Assembly (NCBI RefSeq): GCF_000233695.2
Contig: NZ_CM001488.1
Coordinates: 2,970,279-3,034,278, forward strand
Origin: Desulfobacter postgatei 2ac9
GTDB lineage: Bacteria > Desulfobacterota > Desulfobacteria > Desulfobacterales > Desulfobacteraceae
Direction of reading: 5' to 3'
Length of the DNA: 64,000 nucleotides
How positions within the stretch are numbered: the first letter of the stretch is position 1; each line of letters starts with the position of its first letter. The notes beneath the pieces are model-generated. The model was not told the origin of the DNA. It did no database searches and saw nothing but the letters and a program-made list of their open reading frames with translations. A program made the position numbers and the translations under genes. Positions 45,026-53,924 of the stretch are shown here, piece by piece.

Positions 45026-45225
45026 GATCATATCGGGGTGTTGTATAGTTTTCCAGCAAGTTTTTATCCACGTTTTGTGGCATCAAAGCTTTAAATTCGT
45101 ATTCCGTCATGGTTTTCGGTAAATTTTCAAAAAGAAATTTGAGGTACCAATAAGGTTCAAGTCCATTGGCCTTGGCGGTTTCGATTAGGCTGTAAATGCA
45201 GGCACTGGCCCTGGCGCCTTCGGAT
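45026..45225 (-). pseudogene. C-terminal remnant of an IS66 transposase
   Basis: On the minus strand, EGARASACIYSLIETAKANG, then LEPYWYLKFLFENLPKTMTE and FKALMPQNVDKNLLENY match the C-terminal segment of IS66 TnpC transposases (usual form: ERAACIYSLIETAKLNGL). The N-terminal 400 residues are missing. Its end is fused with the right end of the IS21 element. It is a different IS66 lineage from the complete copy at 47580-49268, which ends differently. Confidence 0.75.
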
Positions 45226-45321
45226 GTTCGGATAACTTATATTTGAAAAGCCCTGTACTGCTGAAAAAATTAAAGAGATCTTACAAAATGTCGATCTAAG
45301 AGATATTCTGAAGAAAGAATT

Positions 45322-45669
45322 TTATTCTCCGTACATGTCAGTTATCAGCTTACGTAGCTGAGCGGCCTTATTGTCGGGTAACTGATCAATCTTTGTTTTT
45401 AATCGTTGTTTACTGATAGCCCGAATTTGATCAACAGCGATTTCAGCATTTTTGTTCATACATTTGATTTGAAGGCGTGTTCGCCATTGTGGATGCAATT
45501 TTGATGTTAATGGACAAATAACAATTGTTTCCAGGTATTTATTCATTTCATCCTGACTTACTATGACAACTGGGCGGATTTTTTGTATTTCACTACCTAT
45601 AGTTGTATTGAGGTCAGCGAAATATATTTCATATCTTTTAATATTCAAAGTTTTCGTCTTCCAAGCCAT
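45322..45669 (-). CDS. mazF: MazF/PemK-type mRNA interferase toxin
   Basis: A 115-residue toxin from the ATG at 45669, beginning MAWKTKTLNIKRYEIYFADL. The core RPVVIVSQDEMNKYLETIVI and the C-terminal helix DNKAAQLRKLITDMYGE fit the PemK/MazF fold. The start overlaps the antitoxin gene by 32 bases, the usual mazEF order. A longer upstream start exists but lies in the antitoxin frame region. Confidence 0.85.
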   Translation of the reverse strand: MAWKTKTLNIKRYEIYFADLNTTIGSEIQKIRPVVIVSQDEMNKYLETIVICPLTSKLHPQWRTRLQIKCMNKNAEIAVDQIRAISKQRLKTKIDQLPDNKAAQLRKLITDMYGE

Positions 45670-45910
45670 CAAGTAGCGTTGTGTCAAAATCGTCCCATTT
45701 TTCTTTTTCATCAGCCATGGCTTTAAACGTTTCTATCCAGGAAAGCTTAGATTCTTCTTTATTACGAAGAAGCAGCCCTTTATCTGTTTCTTCAATTAGA
45801 AGAGTATGTTTCAGACCATATTTTTGAAGGAGTACTTTAGGAATGCGAATACCTTTAGAATTGCCGATAGGAACTATTTTGGCGTCTCTTGTTCGTAGAT
45901 TATTATCCAT
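45638..45910 (-). CDS. mazE: MazE/AbrB-type antitoxin
   Basis: A 90-residue antitoxin with the swapped-hairpin AbrB-like N-terminus (AKIVPIGNSKGIRIPKVLLQ, residues 10-29) and an acidic toxin-binding tail (WDDFDTTLLDGLEDENFEY). It precedes and overlaps the toxin gene. Its promoter is probably in the AT-rich stretch 45911-46000. Confidence 0.85.
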   Translation of the reverse strand: MDNNLRTRDAKIVPIGNSKGIRIPKVLLQKYGLKHTLLIEETDKGLLLRNKEESKLSWIETFKAMADEKEKWDDFDTTLLDGLEDENFEY

Positions 45911-46079
45911 AAATATCTCCTGAACTATAAAAAATAATATTGTAATTACAATAATTACTTAAAATTATATTGTCAAGTTCTAAAAAAAATTGCTGATAAA
46001 TCTTCTTCTGTTTTATTTATAGATAGTTATCCCATTAAACAGCAAATGGAAAGCGAATAGGTTGACAGTAAACTCTTCC

Positions 46080-46481
46080 TCAAATAAACACCACAGGCGA
46101 AACCCCGAACCGTTTTCCTAGTGCCTTCACCTGCCGGGTGTTAAGCCTGCGCTTTCCGCTCAAAATTTCAGATACAAGCCCTTGGCTGACGATCTCCGGC
46201 AGATCTCCCTGCCTGACACCGTGTTCCTGCATTAAACACTTCAAGATGTCAACTGGTGCTCCCTCATGTTCCGGCAAGTGGGCGGTTTCATACGTTTCCA
46301 CCAAACTGCCGATGGTCTCGACCAGAGACGCCAGCGGGTGATTTTCGTCCTCTCCGACTTCATCCAAAATGCTGTCAAGAAAAGATACCTGCCGGTCATA
46401 TTCTGCTTTTGAATGGGCCACGGAAAAGATGCGTTTAATATCCGGCCAGATCCGGATAATGTCGTTTTTTTCTTGTAACCG
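46080..46481 (-). pseudogene. Second higA copy with lost start
   Basis: The open frame from ATG 46421 encodes 113 residues nearly identical to HigA at 40330, but the sequence homologous to its first 20 residues continues upstream to 46481 (LQEKNDIIRIWPDIKRIFSV), where similarity stops exactly at the lost ATG. Similarity on the other side extends through the noncoding sequence to about 46035. The fragment is fused to a piece of vapB. There is no higB. It could still make the 113-residue C-terminal helix-turn-helix part. Confidence 0.7.
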
Positions 46482-46493
46482 GCGCCGTGAGTT

Positions 46494-46530
46494 CTGAATG
46501 CAGCAGTTCCCTATCTAATGAAATGGTGAT
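46494..46530 (-). pseudogene. vapB N-terminal fragment
   Basis: On the minus strand ITISLDRELLHSE matches residues 4-16 of the VapB-like antitoxin at 38077-38301 with one change, and the DNA is correspondingly close. It is joined, one base out of frame, to the broken second higA copy. Both ends are lost. Confidence 0.6.
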
Positions 46531-46716
46531 CAGGCACTGGAAGAAAAAATGATTTTTCTGTAATCTATACTCGATGATCCAGTTTTTCGTCAAATCGCAT
46601 AACTATAGGAGGCTAAATTTCATGATTTGGAACCAGATCTCCCACGGCGATTCGATAACAAATTGATATTATTGAATTTTAAAAATCGTGCCAGTAAATA
46701 TTCGGGTTAGTCATTT

Positions 46717-47583
46717 TTAAGTTGATTTGAGTAACGTCCTAAAATTCTGGTCCAGAGGATAAACCCAAACATCTTTGATGGGAACAATCACCGTCCCTTT
46801 CTTTGGGTTAGCACCTAATTTACCCCGCCCTTTAGTTTCTCCAACAATTTGCCAGTTTGCGGCTTTATAACAGGTCCCTGCGAAACGATCTTTTTGAACA
46901 AACGTCTCAAGCAGGACAGGCCGGATATTATACTTGTTGTGCCAATCATCCGGGAGTCGGTGTGTGATTAATGAGAGAACTTTGGATGCCAAATTTTTTG
47001 ATTGAATCCATGGCAAAATAAGGAATCTGGCATTATTCACAATCAAATGCAAATTTGCCTTTCTTTGATCATGAGTCCATCCAATAAACTGATCTCTTGG
47101 TGCGGTTTGCCATGCCGCTGCACCGAACCCTGCCAGGGCAACGATCTGTTCGCCGGCAGTAATGAAATATCGAAGTTGGGCACCTGGCAACGGCTTATGC
47201 CCAAGATAATGATACCTTTCGATGTATTCATTCCACAAACCAGATGTCGCTTTGGTAACGATCTGCAAATTAAGTTCCGGCAAACGATGAACCGGACAGA
47301 CAACCCGGCTTTGCGGATCCGTAGCTGACGTTAATTTAATGCGTCGGTCACGCTTTGTTTTTTGAGTAGAGGGCGGCAGGCATATCACCCCATCCTTTTC
47401 CATCTTCAGCATAGCAACACGGCACGACATATCTTTGGTTTTTCCATCCGGTTTGAACCATTGGAGAATCCGGCACACCTCTATTGAAAGTCGCGTTCGG
47501 TTGAACTGGGGATTGTTTTTTATGAGAGCCTTGATCTGTGTTATTTCTGTTCGGGTAAAATCCCGGCCACAGTATCGGATCAT
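46717..47583 (-). CDS. DUF4338 (DruA-like) protein inside an IS66 element
   Basis: A 288-residue DUF4338 protein. The N-terminus has helical DNA-binding character (FTRTEITQIKALIKNNPQFN). The core runs through LWNEYIERYHYLGHKPLPGA, IVALAGFGAAAW and FLILPWIQSKNLASKVLSLI to the tail KDVWVYPLDQNFRTLL. DUF4338 is the domain of DruA in the Druantia defence system, but many DUF4338 genes live in transposable elements. Here it overlaps the transposase stop (ATGA at 47580-47583), so it belongs to the element. A defence role is not supported, since no DruE-type helicase is present. Confidence 0.85.
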   Translation of the reverse strand: MIRYCGRDFTRTEITQIKALIKNNPQFNRTRLSIEVCRILQWFKPDGKTKDMSCRVAMLKMEKDGVICLPPSTQKTKRDRRIKLTSATDPQSRVVCPVHRLPELNLQIVTKATSGLWNEYIERYHYLGHKPLPGAQLRYFITAGEQIVALAGFGAAAWQTAPRDQFIGWTHDQRKANLHLIVNNARFLILPWIQSKNLASKVLSLITHRLPDDWHNKYNIRPVLLETFVQKDRFAGTCYKAANWQIVGETKGRGKLGANPKKGTVIVPIKDVWVYPLDQNFRTLLKST

Positions 47584-49268
47584 GAGGTATCTATCGGTTT
47601 TGACAATTTCTCCAGGCGGGCCTTATCCATTTCCCAGGGAAGAAACCGTGATAATTGTTCAGGCGCTTTCCCATGGTTTAGAGCGCAGGCATTAAGGTAC
47701 GAATTTAACCAGTGGTGACAGTTCAGTCCCCACAACTCCAAGGTTTTAAAAAGTGAAAACATCATTGCTGCCAGTTGAGCGCTCCATACACTTGCTGAAC
47801 CATAAAAATTTCTACGACCTGTTACTGGATTCCGAATGGCATTTTCACCTTTATTATTATCCATGGGGACTTCCGGGTGTTCAACAAACACACTCAATCC
47901 GTCCCAATGGTTTTTCAGGCTTTTCAAAATTTTGTATTTAGCATTGGATAACAGGGTGGAATTAGGGTCATCGGGATTGTGTGATTCTATAAATGCATCT
48001 CGGTCCTGCGTCATTTCATTCATCTTGTTAATCACAGATTCATGTCGCTTTTTGAATGATTCCGACTGCCATTGCACAGGTAATGCTTTATCAAAGGCTG
48101 CACAACGAAGGTTGTTTATATGATACAGCTGTGCGATTTTCTCAATCCAGCAAAACGCCCATTCTTCCAATTCCGGATACTTCCTGGCTGCATCCAGGAA
48201 ATCACGGCGGACGTGTGCCCAACAAAAGGCCAGAATAATGAAAGGCATTTTGTTAGCCAGTGATTTATAGGCGCTGTATCGGTCGCAGACAACAATGATT
48301 TTACCTTTCCGGGTATTTTTAAAATATGATATCGGAATATCTGCACCTCGTCCCGGCGCAATCAGGAAATAGACAACGGATTCAGAACGACTGACCCATA
48401 ACCACCATTTATTTCCGATTTTACCTTCAATTTCTTCAAAAACCTTCCAGCTGCTTTCATCTTGATGGAATCTGTCTTCGGTCATTTGTTGAAGGTAAAG
48501 CCTGTTGCAGATGGGTTCAAATAATTCTTTGAGATTGTTCAAGCCGCCTGAAATTGTACCGGCTGAAATGGGTAAACCAAGCTCCTCATAATGATTTAAA
48601 AGACGATTGGTCGGCTGGCAATAACGAAATTTGTTCAACAAAACGTCTGCCCAGATTGAAATTCCGTATGGGCTTTTGGGCATCAGCTTTGGAGGCATTG
48701 GCGCAGTAATCGTTTGAGGCACCCCTTTGCACGAGCATATTTTTGTTCCTGTCTGACGGACAATTCTCCTTGTGTAGGCTTTGACGTCAACCTCAATAAT
48801 TTGGGTTTCAGGTCCTGAACTCCCATCAAGTGTATAGGGCAACCCGCAACAAGGGCATACTGGATTTTGCGGAAAACAAGCTTGTTCGTATACTACAGGA
48901 AGATCAGGACGCTCTGTCAGGCCGTGACCTTCACTTCCAGGTTGTTGACCAGGAGGCCTTTTGTTTTCATTTGATTTTGGATTGGCTTTTTCTGTTTTTG
49001 AAGGTCTCTTTTCGGTTTTTTTCCCAAATAATCGGTTTTTCAGATCCCGGATTTGGCCATCTTTTTCTTTTATTTCTTGCTTGAGCCCTTCTTCCCGCAA
49101 AAGAGCTTTTTGGTGCATGGCTTTCCAATACCCCACCTGGTTTCTTAATTCCAGATATTCGCTCTCTGGGATTGAAATATATGGCTGTGAATCAGCCTGC
49201 AGATCAATAGTCTGACCATCAATTTGATGCATGCACACTGCTGATATTTTTTGACAAGAAGATACCAT
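47580..49268 (-). CDS. IS66-family transposase TnpC
   Basis: A 562-residue DDE transposase. A coiled-coil leucine-zipper segment lies at about 45-85, a zinc-binding part with CPCCG and CSC motifs at 138-180, and the catalytic core has acid residues in FHQDESSWKVF (D270) and VVCDRYSAY (D329), with the final glutamate in NNKGENAIRN. The frame is open and the C-terminus has no IS66 tail like that of the remnant at 45026. A second start (about 49232) is possible. It is followed by the coupled DUF4338 gene. Confidence 0.93.
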   Translation of the reverse strand: MVSSCQKISAVCMHQIDGQTIDLQADSQPYISIPESEYLELRNQVGYWKAMHQKALLREEGLKQEIKEKDGQIRDLKNRLFGKKTEKRPSKTEKANPKSNENKRPPGQQPGSEGHGLTERPDLPVVYEQACFPQNPVCPCCGLPYTLDGSSGPETQIIEVDVKAYTRRIVRQTGTKICSCKGVPQTITAPMPPKLMPKSPYGISIWADVLLNKFRYCQPTNRLLNHYEELGLPISAGTISGGLNNLKELFEPICNRLYLQQMTEDRFHQDESSWKVFEEIEGKIGNKWWLWVSRSESVVYFLIAPGRGADIPISYFKNTRKGKIIVVCDRYSAYKSLANKMPFIILAFCWAHVRRDFLDAARKYPELEEWAFCWIEKIAQLYHINNLRCAAFDKALPVQWQSESFKKRHESVINKMNEMTQDRDAFIESHNPDDPNSTLLSNAKYKILKSLKNHWDGLSVFVEHPEVPMDNNKGENAIRNPVTGRRNFYGSASVWSAQLAAMMFSLFKTLELWGLNCHHWLNSYLNACALNHGKAPEQLSRFLPWEMDKARLEKLSKPIDTS

Positions 49269-49516
49269 GCTTCTTCTTGTATCAATATTTTATGATAGTG
49301 TCCCGCTTTTTTTGAGATGGGAGAAAAAATTATTACTAACCCGAATATTTACTCGTGCCACAAAATTTATCCTTTTTGACAAATACAATGATATCAGTCC
49401 GTTATAAAAAACTGGATCATCGAGTATAGTTAAAAAAAATTTAAAGCGCTTGCCTGCCCGGCAAACCCGGAATATAAAAATCATACATAAATTTCGGAAA
49501 ACAGGCCTTTGGAGAT

Positions 49517-52396
49517 ATGAAAATGAATCAGGAATATACCGACTACTACGAGTCAAACCTTAAATTACTAAAAAAGAATCAGCCGTCAGTATGGAAACAA
49601 ATTACAGAAGATCAAACAGAAGCTCTCGGTGAAATTTCTTTTGCTCCTAACGGCAAACCCAATCTTACAGTCACCAATGGCCGGGGAAATTCAATTCTTC
49701 TTCACAATGAAGGGAATCCGGGAAAGGAAAGTTCAGATTTTATCGAAAAAATTCCTGCAGACCATAAAGGGTTTGTCGCCATCCTCGGCATGGGTCTTTT
49801 TTACTCGGCTCTCAACATATTAAAACAACGACCTCATCTTCAAAATCTGGCACTTTTTGAACTGGAGACCGGAATTTTCATCCAGGCACTTCGATATATT
49901 GATCTTTCTCCCATACTGGAAGACCATCGGCTTATTTTGGGCATCGGAGCAAAAGCGGATATTGCTGAAACACTGGCTGCAGCGTCCAGAACCTTGCAGC
50001 TTGAAGATTCAAACATATTACATCATCTGCCTTCGTTCAGCTTTAACCCGGACGGATATAACCGGCTTAAGGATGATCTTTTTGCCCATATCAACAGTCT
50101 TAACATTGGCGGAACAACCACAAGACTACTGGGTAAAGATTTTCTAACCAACCGCTTCAAGCATATCTGCACCATACATCATCATCTGCTATTGGAACAT
50201 ATACAAAATAAATTTGATGGCGTTCCTGCCATTCTGGTTGCTGGGGGACCGTCTTTAGATAAAAATATCCATCTGCTTAAACAGGCCCAGGAGAAAGCGG
50301 TCATTATTGCCGTTGATACGGTTTTACCTGCTCTGTTGAAAAACGGTGTACATCCCCACTTTCTCACTTGTATTGACCCGAACAACCTTACGTTTGAAAA
50401 ATTTGCCGATGTAATACCACAGGTTAAAGATATTGCCCTGATCTGCTCATCCTGGGTAAACCCCAAAACCCCTAAAGTATTTCCGGCCGAACAGATCTTC
50501 TGGACATTTACGGGCAAGCCGATCGAAGCGTGGCTCAATTCACTGCTTGGCGGAGAACTCCTGACCGGCGGTGCCAGCACTGTAGCGCACTTAAACCTTA
50601 TTGCCGCACACATGCTGGGGTGTGATCCAATCATCTTTATTGGTCAGGATCTTGCTTATCCCGGTTCTGCTTCTGCTTCCCACGCAAAGGGAACCGTCCT
50701 TCAGGGGGCTGCCCCGACAAAGATAATAACAAATCATGTCCAGGGAGAAACTGTTACCGGTATCAACGGAGAAATTTTACAAACAAACCGTTCATTTTTA
50801 AGCATGAAAGAATTTTTTGAATCTGCCATTGCCAAATCCGATAAAACCCACATAAATGCAACGGAAGGGGGTGCAAACATTGAAGGTACCAAAATTCTGA
50901 CACTACAGGAAGCCATGGATAACCATTGCAACAGACTTATCAGTACAACCCAACGCCTCAAAGAGTTTTATTCAGCTTCAATACCAATCGCCTCTGACAA
51001 AATGCTTGTTGAGTTCAACAGAATACTCAGCAAAACAAAAAAATTACAAAAATTCATTAAATCTTCGGATGAAATCGCAAGGTCTTTATTAAAAGAACTT
51101 ACACAAGCGAAAAGAAATAGCAAGTTTCTTAAATCTTTTGATATGCTTACCCTGCCACAAAAAAAACGAATAAATAAAATTGATAAATTTCATAAAGACC
51201 TGGATGATACCCTGGAAGTCTGGAAAATCTTAGAAGAGATAACCATGGAAGGATTAAAAGAAAGTCAACGCCAAAAACAGGATATCTCAATACTCGAAAA
51301 TGATCCCGACAGATATATTGAATGGCTGATAAAAAATTTAAACAGGTTGCTCGGCATCAATAAAATCCGAAAAGAGACTCTGACAGTCCTCTCAGACAAT
51401 TTAAACATGGTCGCATCATTTCACCAAAAAGAAAGCAACTATCTGGAAAAAATCAATAAAGGCTCCCAAACCGAACAAAACAAACTTAAACTTGCCGGTC
51501 TCTATATCAACTCAAAAAATTATTATCTGGCCACCTATCTGCTGGAAGACCTTTGCAAGGTAATGCCTGAATCCGGTGAGGTTCATTTTTATCTTGGCTG
51601 TTCAGTTGCTCAGTCTAATATGCTTGAAAAAGCAGATCATTATTTTCAAACAGCAATAGAATGCGATCCAAAGCTCAGCTGTCAGATTGACGCATACTTA
51701 CACGAGATGGGGGATGATTTCCTGAAGTTTGCCCGGTATTTTAAAACCCAGCCGGGACGTGAATTAAGCGTTAAATACATGGTACAAAAAGGACTCAGGT
51801 ATCATCCAGACAACAGCGAACTTCAAAAAGAACTGGAAACCATCCTAAGACAGGACTTGAAACAAATAAAATCAGATGTTGATACCGATAATTATCAGAA
51901 TTCAGCTGAATTAATAAACGAATGGTACCGGAATGCAATGGATCAGAAAAATTTGTGTGACACTCTTCCGTCAGATCTGGCAAGCAATATTTTTCTATAC
52001 AAAGGCAAACTGTGCTTGTCGCAAAAAGAGTATCAAAACGCCATTGAAAGCCTTAAATCAGCCATGGAATACTCACCCGATAACCATGAGATTCATTCTG
52101 CCACCATTGACACCCTGTTTATCATTGGTGATTTTAATGGCGCCATCAAGGCATTGAACAAAGCAATCAAACTGGATACTAAATTTGCAGCTTACTGGGA
52201 AACCATAGGGGACAGCCTCCGAGACAGTGGCCAAAATGAAGATGCAATCATCGCCTATGAAAACTGTTTTCTGCATCTGCCCGACAACATAAATCTACTC
52301 AAAAAAATGGGCGACTGTTACATGGCCACAGACCAGTTGGAGGCAGCCAGAGCCGCCTATCAACAGTTAAAATTAAAAATTGAAGCTTCAAATTAA
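49517..52396 (+). CDS. Maf/DUF115-type flagellin glycosyltransferase candidate with TPR tail
   Basis: A 959-residue protein. Residues 20-480 are the MptE-like/DUF115 domain typical of motility accessory factors, with the signature LVAGGPSLDKNI near residue 237 and FIGQDLAYPGSASASHAKGT near 375. From about 655 to the end it has tetratricopeptide repeats (YLGCSVAQSNMLEKADHYF, YKGKLCLSQKEYQNAIESLK). Maf proteins attach nonulosonic acids to flagellin Ser/Thr in several bacteria. The neighbouring neuA, neuB and flagellin genes fit that role. The ATG follows GGAG. Confidence 0.85.
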   Translation: MKMNQEYTDYYESNLKLLKKNQPSVWKQITEDQTEALGEISFAPNGKPNLTVTNGRGNSILLHNEGNPGKESSDFIEKIPADHKGFVAILGMGLFYSALNILKQRPHLQNLALFELETGIFIQALRYIDLSPILEDHRLILGIGAKADIAETLAAASRTLQLEDSNILHHLPSFSFNPDGYNRLKDDLFAHINSLNIGGTTTRLLGKDFLTNRFKHICTIHHHLLLEHIQNKFDGVPAILVAGGPSLDKNIHLLKQAQEKAVIIAVDTVLPALLKNGVHPHFLTCIDPNNLTFEKFADVIPQVKDIALICSSWVNPKTPKVFPAEQIFWTFTGKPIEAWLNSLLGGELLTGGASTVAHLNLIAAHMLGCDPIIFIGQDLAYPGSASASHAKGTVLQGAAPTKIITNHVQGETVTGINGEILQTNRSFLSMKEFFESAIAKSDKTHINATEGGANIEGTKILTLQEAMDNHCNRLISTTQRLKEFYSASIPIASDKMLVEFNRILSKTKKLQKFIKSSDEIARSLLKELTQAKRNSKFLKSFDMLTLPQKKRINKIDKFHKDLDDTLEVWKILEEITMEGLKESQRQKQDISILENDPDRYIEWLIKNLNRLLGINKIRKETLTVLSDNLNMVASFHQKESNYLEKINKGSQTEQNKLKLAGLYINSKNYYLATYLLEDLCKVMPESGEVHFYLGCSVAQSNMLEKADHYFQTAIECDPKLSCQIDAYLHEMGDDFLKFARYFKTQPGRELSVKYMVQKGLRYHPDNSELQKELETILRQDLKQIKSDVDTDNYQNSAELINEWYRNAMDQKNLCDTLPSDLASNIFLYKGKLCLSQKEYQNAIESLKSAMEYSPDNHEIHSATIDTLFIIGDFNGAIKALNKAIKLDTKFAAYWETIGDSLRDSGQNEDAIIAYENCFLHLPDNINLLKKMGDCYMATDQLEAARAAYQQLKLKIEASN

Positions 52397-52433
52397 TCAA
52401 ATTACGATCGAAAAGATGCAGTTTATAAATCGT

Positions 52434-53924
52434 CTACAATAATGTATCACATCTATCATTAGCTATGGACTTTTGAATTTTTTTTATCTCCCAGGCAATC
52501 CTGTGAATCTCATTTTTCCTGATATTAGCTGAAGAAGGCAGACTCAGCCCGGATTTTGATATTTTTTCACAAACAGGCAATATCTGTTTTGTATCATAAA
52601 TAGGCTGCTGATGAATAGGGGGGAATAATGGCCGCGTTTCTATGGATTTTATTTTTAATCTTTCCCCCAATTCAACCGCAGATATCCCGAATTCTTTCTC
52701 ATCAACCAATATGGAATAAAGCCAGTAAATATTTCTAGCCCATTTCGCATTCGGCGGAAGGGTTAAGCCTGGTATATTTTTAAGTTCCTCAGTATAAAAG
52801 AAAGCATTGGTGCATTTTTGTTCTATGATCTGATCAATACGCTCCATTTGACCGACTCCCAAAGCCGCCTGGATATTAGTCATACGATAATTATAACCAA
52901 GAACTGAATGGTGGTATCTTTTTTGCGGGTCCATGCCATGATCTCTTAGAATACGAATCTTGTCAGCCAGCTCTTTATTATCAGTCACCACCATTCCGCC
53001 TTCACCGGTGGTTATTATTTTGTTTCCATAAAAGCTGAAAATTCCCATATCCCCTAATGATCCTGTCTTCCTGCCTTCATATAGAGCGCCATGGGCCTCT
53101 GCCGCATCTTCGATAACTGCAAGATTGTACTTATCGGCAATTTCAAGGATAGGAAACATTTCCGCTGGATGTCCATAAATGTGAACGGGTATGATGGCTT
53201 TTGTTCTGCTTGTAATGGCTTGTTCTATCTTTTGGGGGTCAATATTCCATGTAGTCGACTCGCTATCAACAAAAACAGGGGTCGCACCTGTATAAACTAC
53301 AGCATTAGCGGTTGAAATAAACGTAAAAGAAGGTACGATAACCTCATCCCCCGGCCCGATGCCCAGTGCAAGCAAAGAAAGATGCAAGGCGGTGGTTCCA
53401 CTGCTTGACGATATGCCGAATTCTGTTCCGCAGAATTCAGCAAACATTTGTTCAAAACGGGTTACATATTTTCCTGCGGAAGATACCCACCCTGTAAGGA
53501 TACACTCACTGACATATTTTAATTCTTTATCACCCAAATTCGGCTCTGATACCGGCAGATAAATCCGGGTGTCAAAAAGTGCTAAATCGACCACCCTGTT
53601 GTTAGAATCAAGCAAGGGAATAATGCGTACAGCTTCTCCAAACAGTTTGGAAAGTTTTTCAGGCGGTGTCTCAATCGAAGCTGTTATGGATTTAGGACGC
53701 GTAACATTTGACACGGCAGAATCAAGATCCACTCCCCGAATTAATGCTCTTCTCACATCTCCATCCGTTAGAATACTTTTGAAAATACCGGTATCCGGTT
53801 CCACAAGCAGGGCAATGCCAAGTGCCCCTTTATCAATTTGTTTTAACACCTCACGTATTGATTTGTCTTCTCCAGCACTGATATCTTCAATCCGTTCTTT
53901 TAGATAAGTAAAATGATTTTGCAT
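52434..53924 (-). CDS. CBS-domain and DegT/DnrJ aminotransferase fusion
   Basis: A 496-residue protein. Residues 1-120 look like a CBS pair (SIREVLKQIDKGALGIALLV, ILTDGDVRRALIRG, then RIIPLLDSNNRVV). Residues 125-490 are a sugar aminotransferase of the DegT/DnrJ/EryC1 type, with VPSFTFISTANAVVYTGATP and the PLP lysine in FSFYGNKIITTGEGG. Such aminotransferases make UDP- or GDP-linked amino sugars, fitting nonulosonic acid biosynthesis (LegC- or PseC-like step). CBS pairs normally bind adenosine nucleotides, so it may be nucleotide-regulated. It is the last gene of the minus-strand cluster. Confidence 0.85.
   Translation of the reverse strand: MQNHFTYLKERIEDISAGEDKSIREVLKQIDKGALGIALLVEPDTGIFKSILTDGDVRRALIRGVDLDSAVSNVTRPKSITASIETPPEKLSKLFGEAVRIIPLLDSNNRVVDLALFDTRIYLPVSEPNLGDKELKYVSECILTGWVSSAGKYVTRFEQMFAEFCGTEFGISSSSGTTALHLSLLALGIGPGDEVIVPSFTFISTANAVVYTGATPVFVDSESTTWNIDPQKIEQAITSRTKAIIPVHIYGHPAEMFPILEIADKYNLAVIEDAAEAHGALYEGRKTGSLGDMGIFSFYGNKIITTGEGGMVVTDNKELADKIRILRDHGMDPQKRYHHSVLGYNYRMTNIQAALGVGQMERIDQIIEQKCTNAFFYTEELKNIPGLTLPPNAKWARNIYWLYSILVDEKEFGISAVELGERLKIKSIETRPLFPPIHQQPIYDTKQILPVCEKISKSGLSLPSSANIRKNEIHRIAWEIKKIQKSIANDRCDTLL

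Larger units (their letters stand above)
41834..45030 (+). mobile_element. IS21-family insertion sequence
   Basis: Inverted ends of about 48 bases start with TGATCA at 41834 on the left and at 45030 on the right (reverse). Both ends carry the doubled CGACAATTA motif common in IS21 elements (on the left one copy is changed to CGTCAATTA) and share ACGACAATTAAAATTCCCG exactly. Inside are istA (frameshifted), istB and two small genes. Flanking target repeats are not visible: the left flank is a Uma2 gene and the right flank an IS66 tail, so the flanks may have recombined after insertion. Confidence 0.8.
46565..49429 (-). mobile_element. IS66-family element carrying a DruA-like gene
   Basis: Two nested inverted repeats frame the element. 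The outer 23-base pair is at 46565-46587 and 49407-49429 (CTATACTCGATGATCCAG core). The inner pair shares GTAAATATTCGGGTTAGT at about 46693-46711 and 49335-49353. Inside are an IS66 TnpC gene and, translationally coupled after it, a DUF4338 gene. The usual tnpA and tnpB genes are absent. No clear 8-base target duplication is seen, so exact tips are uncertain. Confidence 0.75.

Noticed and set aside
45240-45330. A coding-like plus-strand stretch between the IS66 remnant and mazF
   Set aside because: It reads about 30 codons without a stop but has no start and no recognisable family, so chance cannot be excluded.
36844-49429. A CRISPR array or a complete defence system in the accessory region
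   Set aside because: No regularly spaced repeats are present. The DUF4338 gene stands alone in a transposon without other Druantia genes, and the remaining genes are toxin-antitoxin or insertion-sequence parts.
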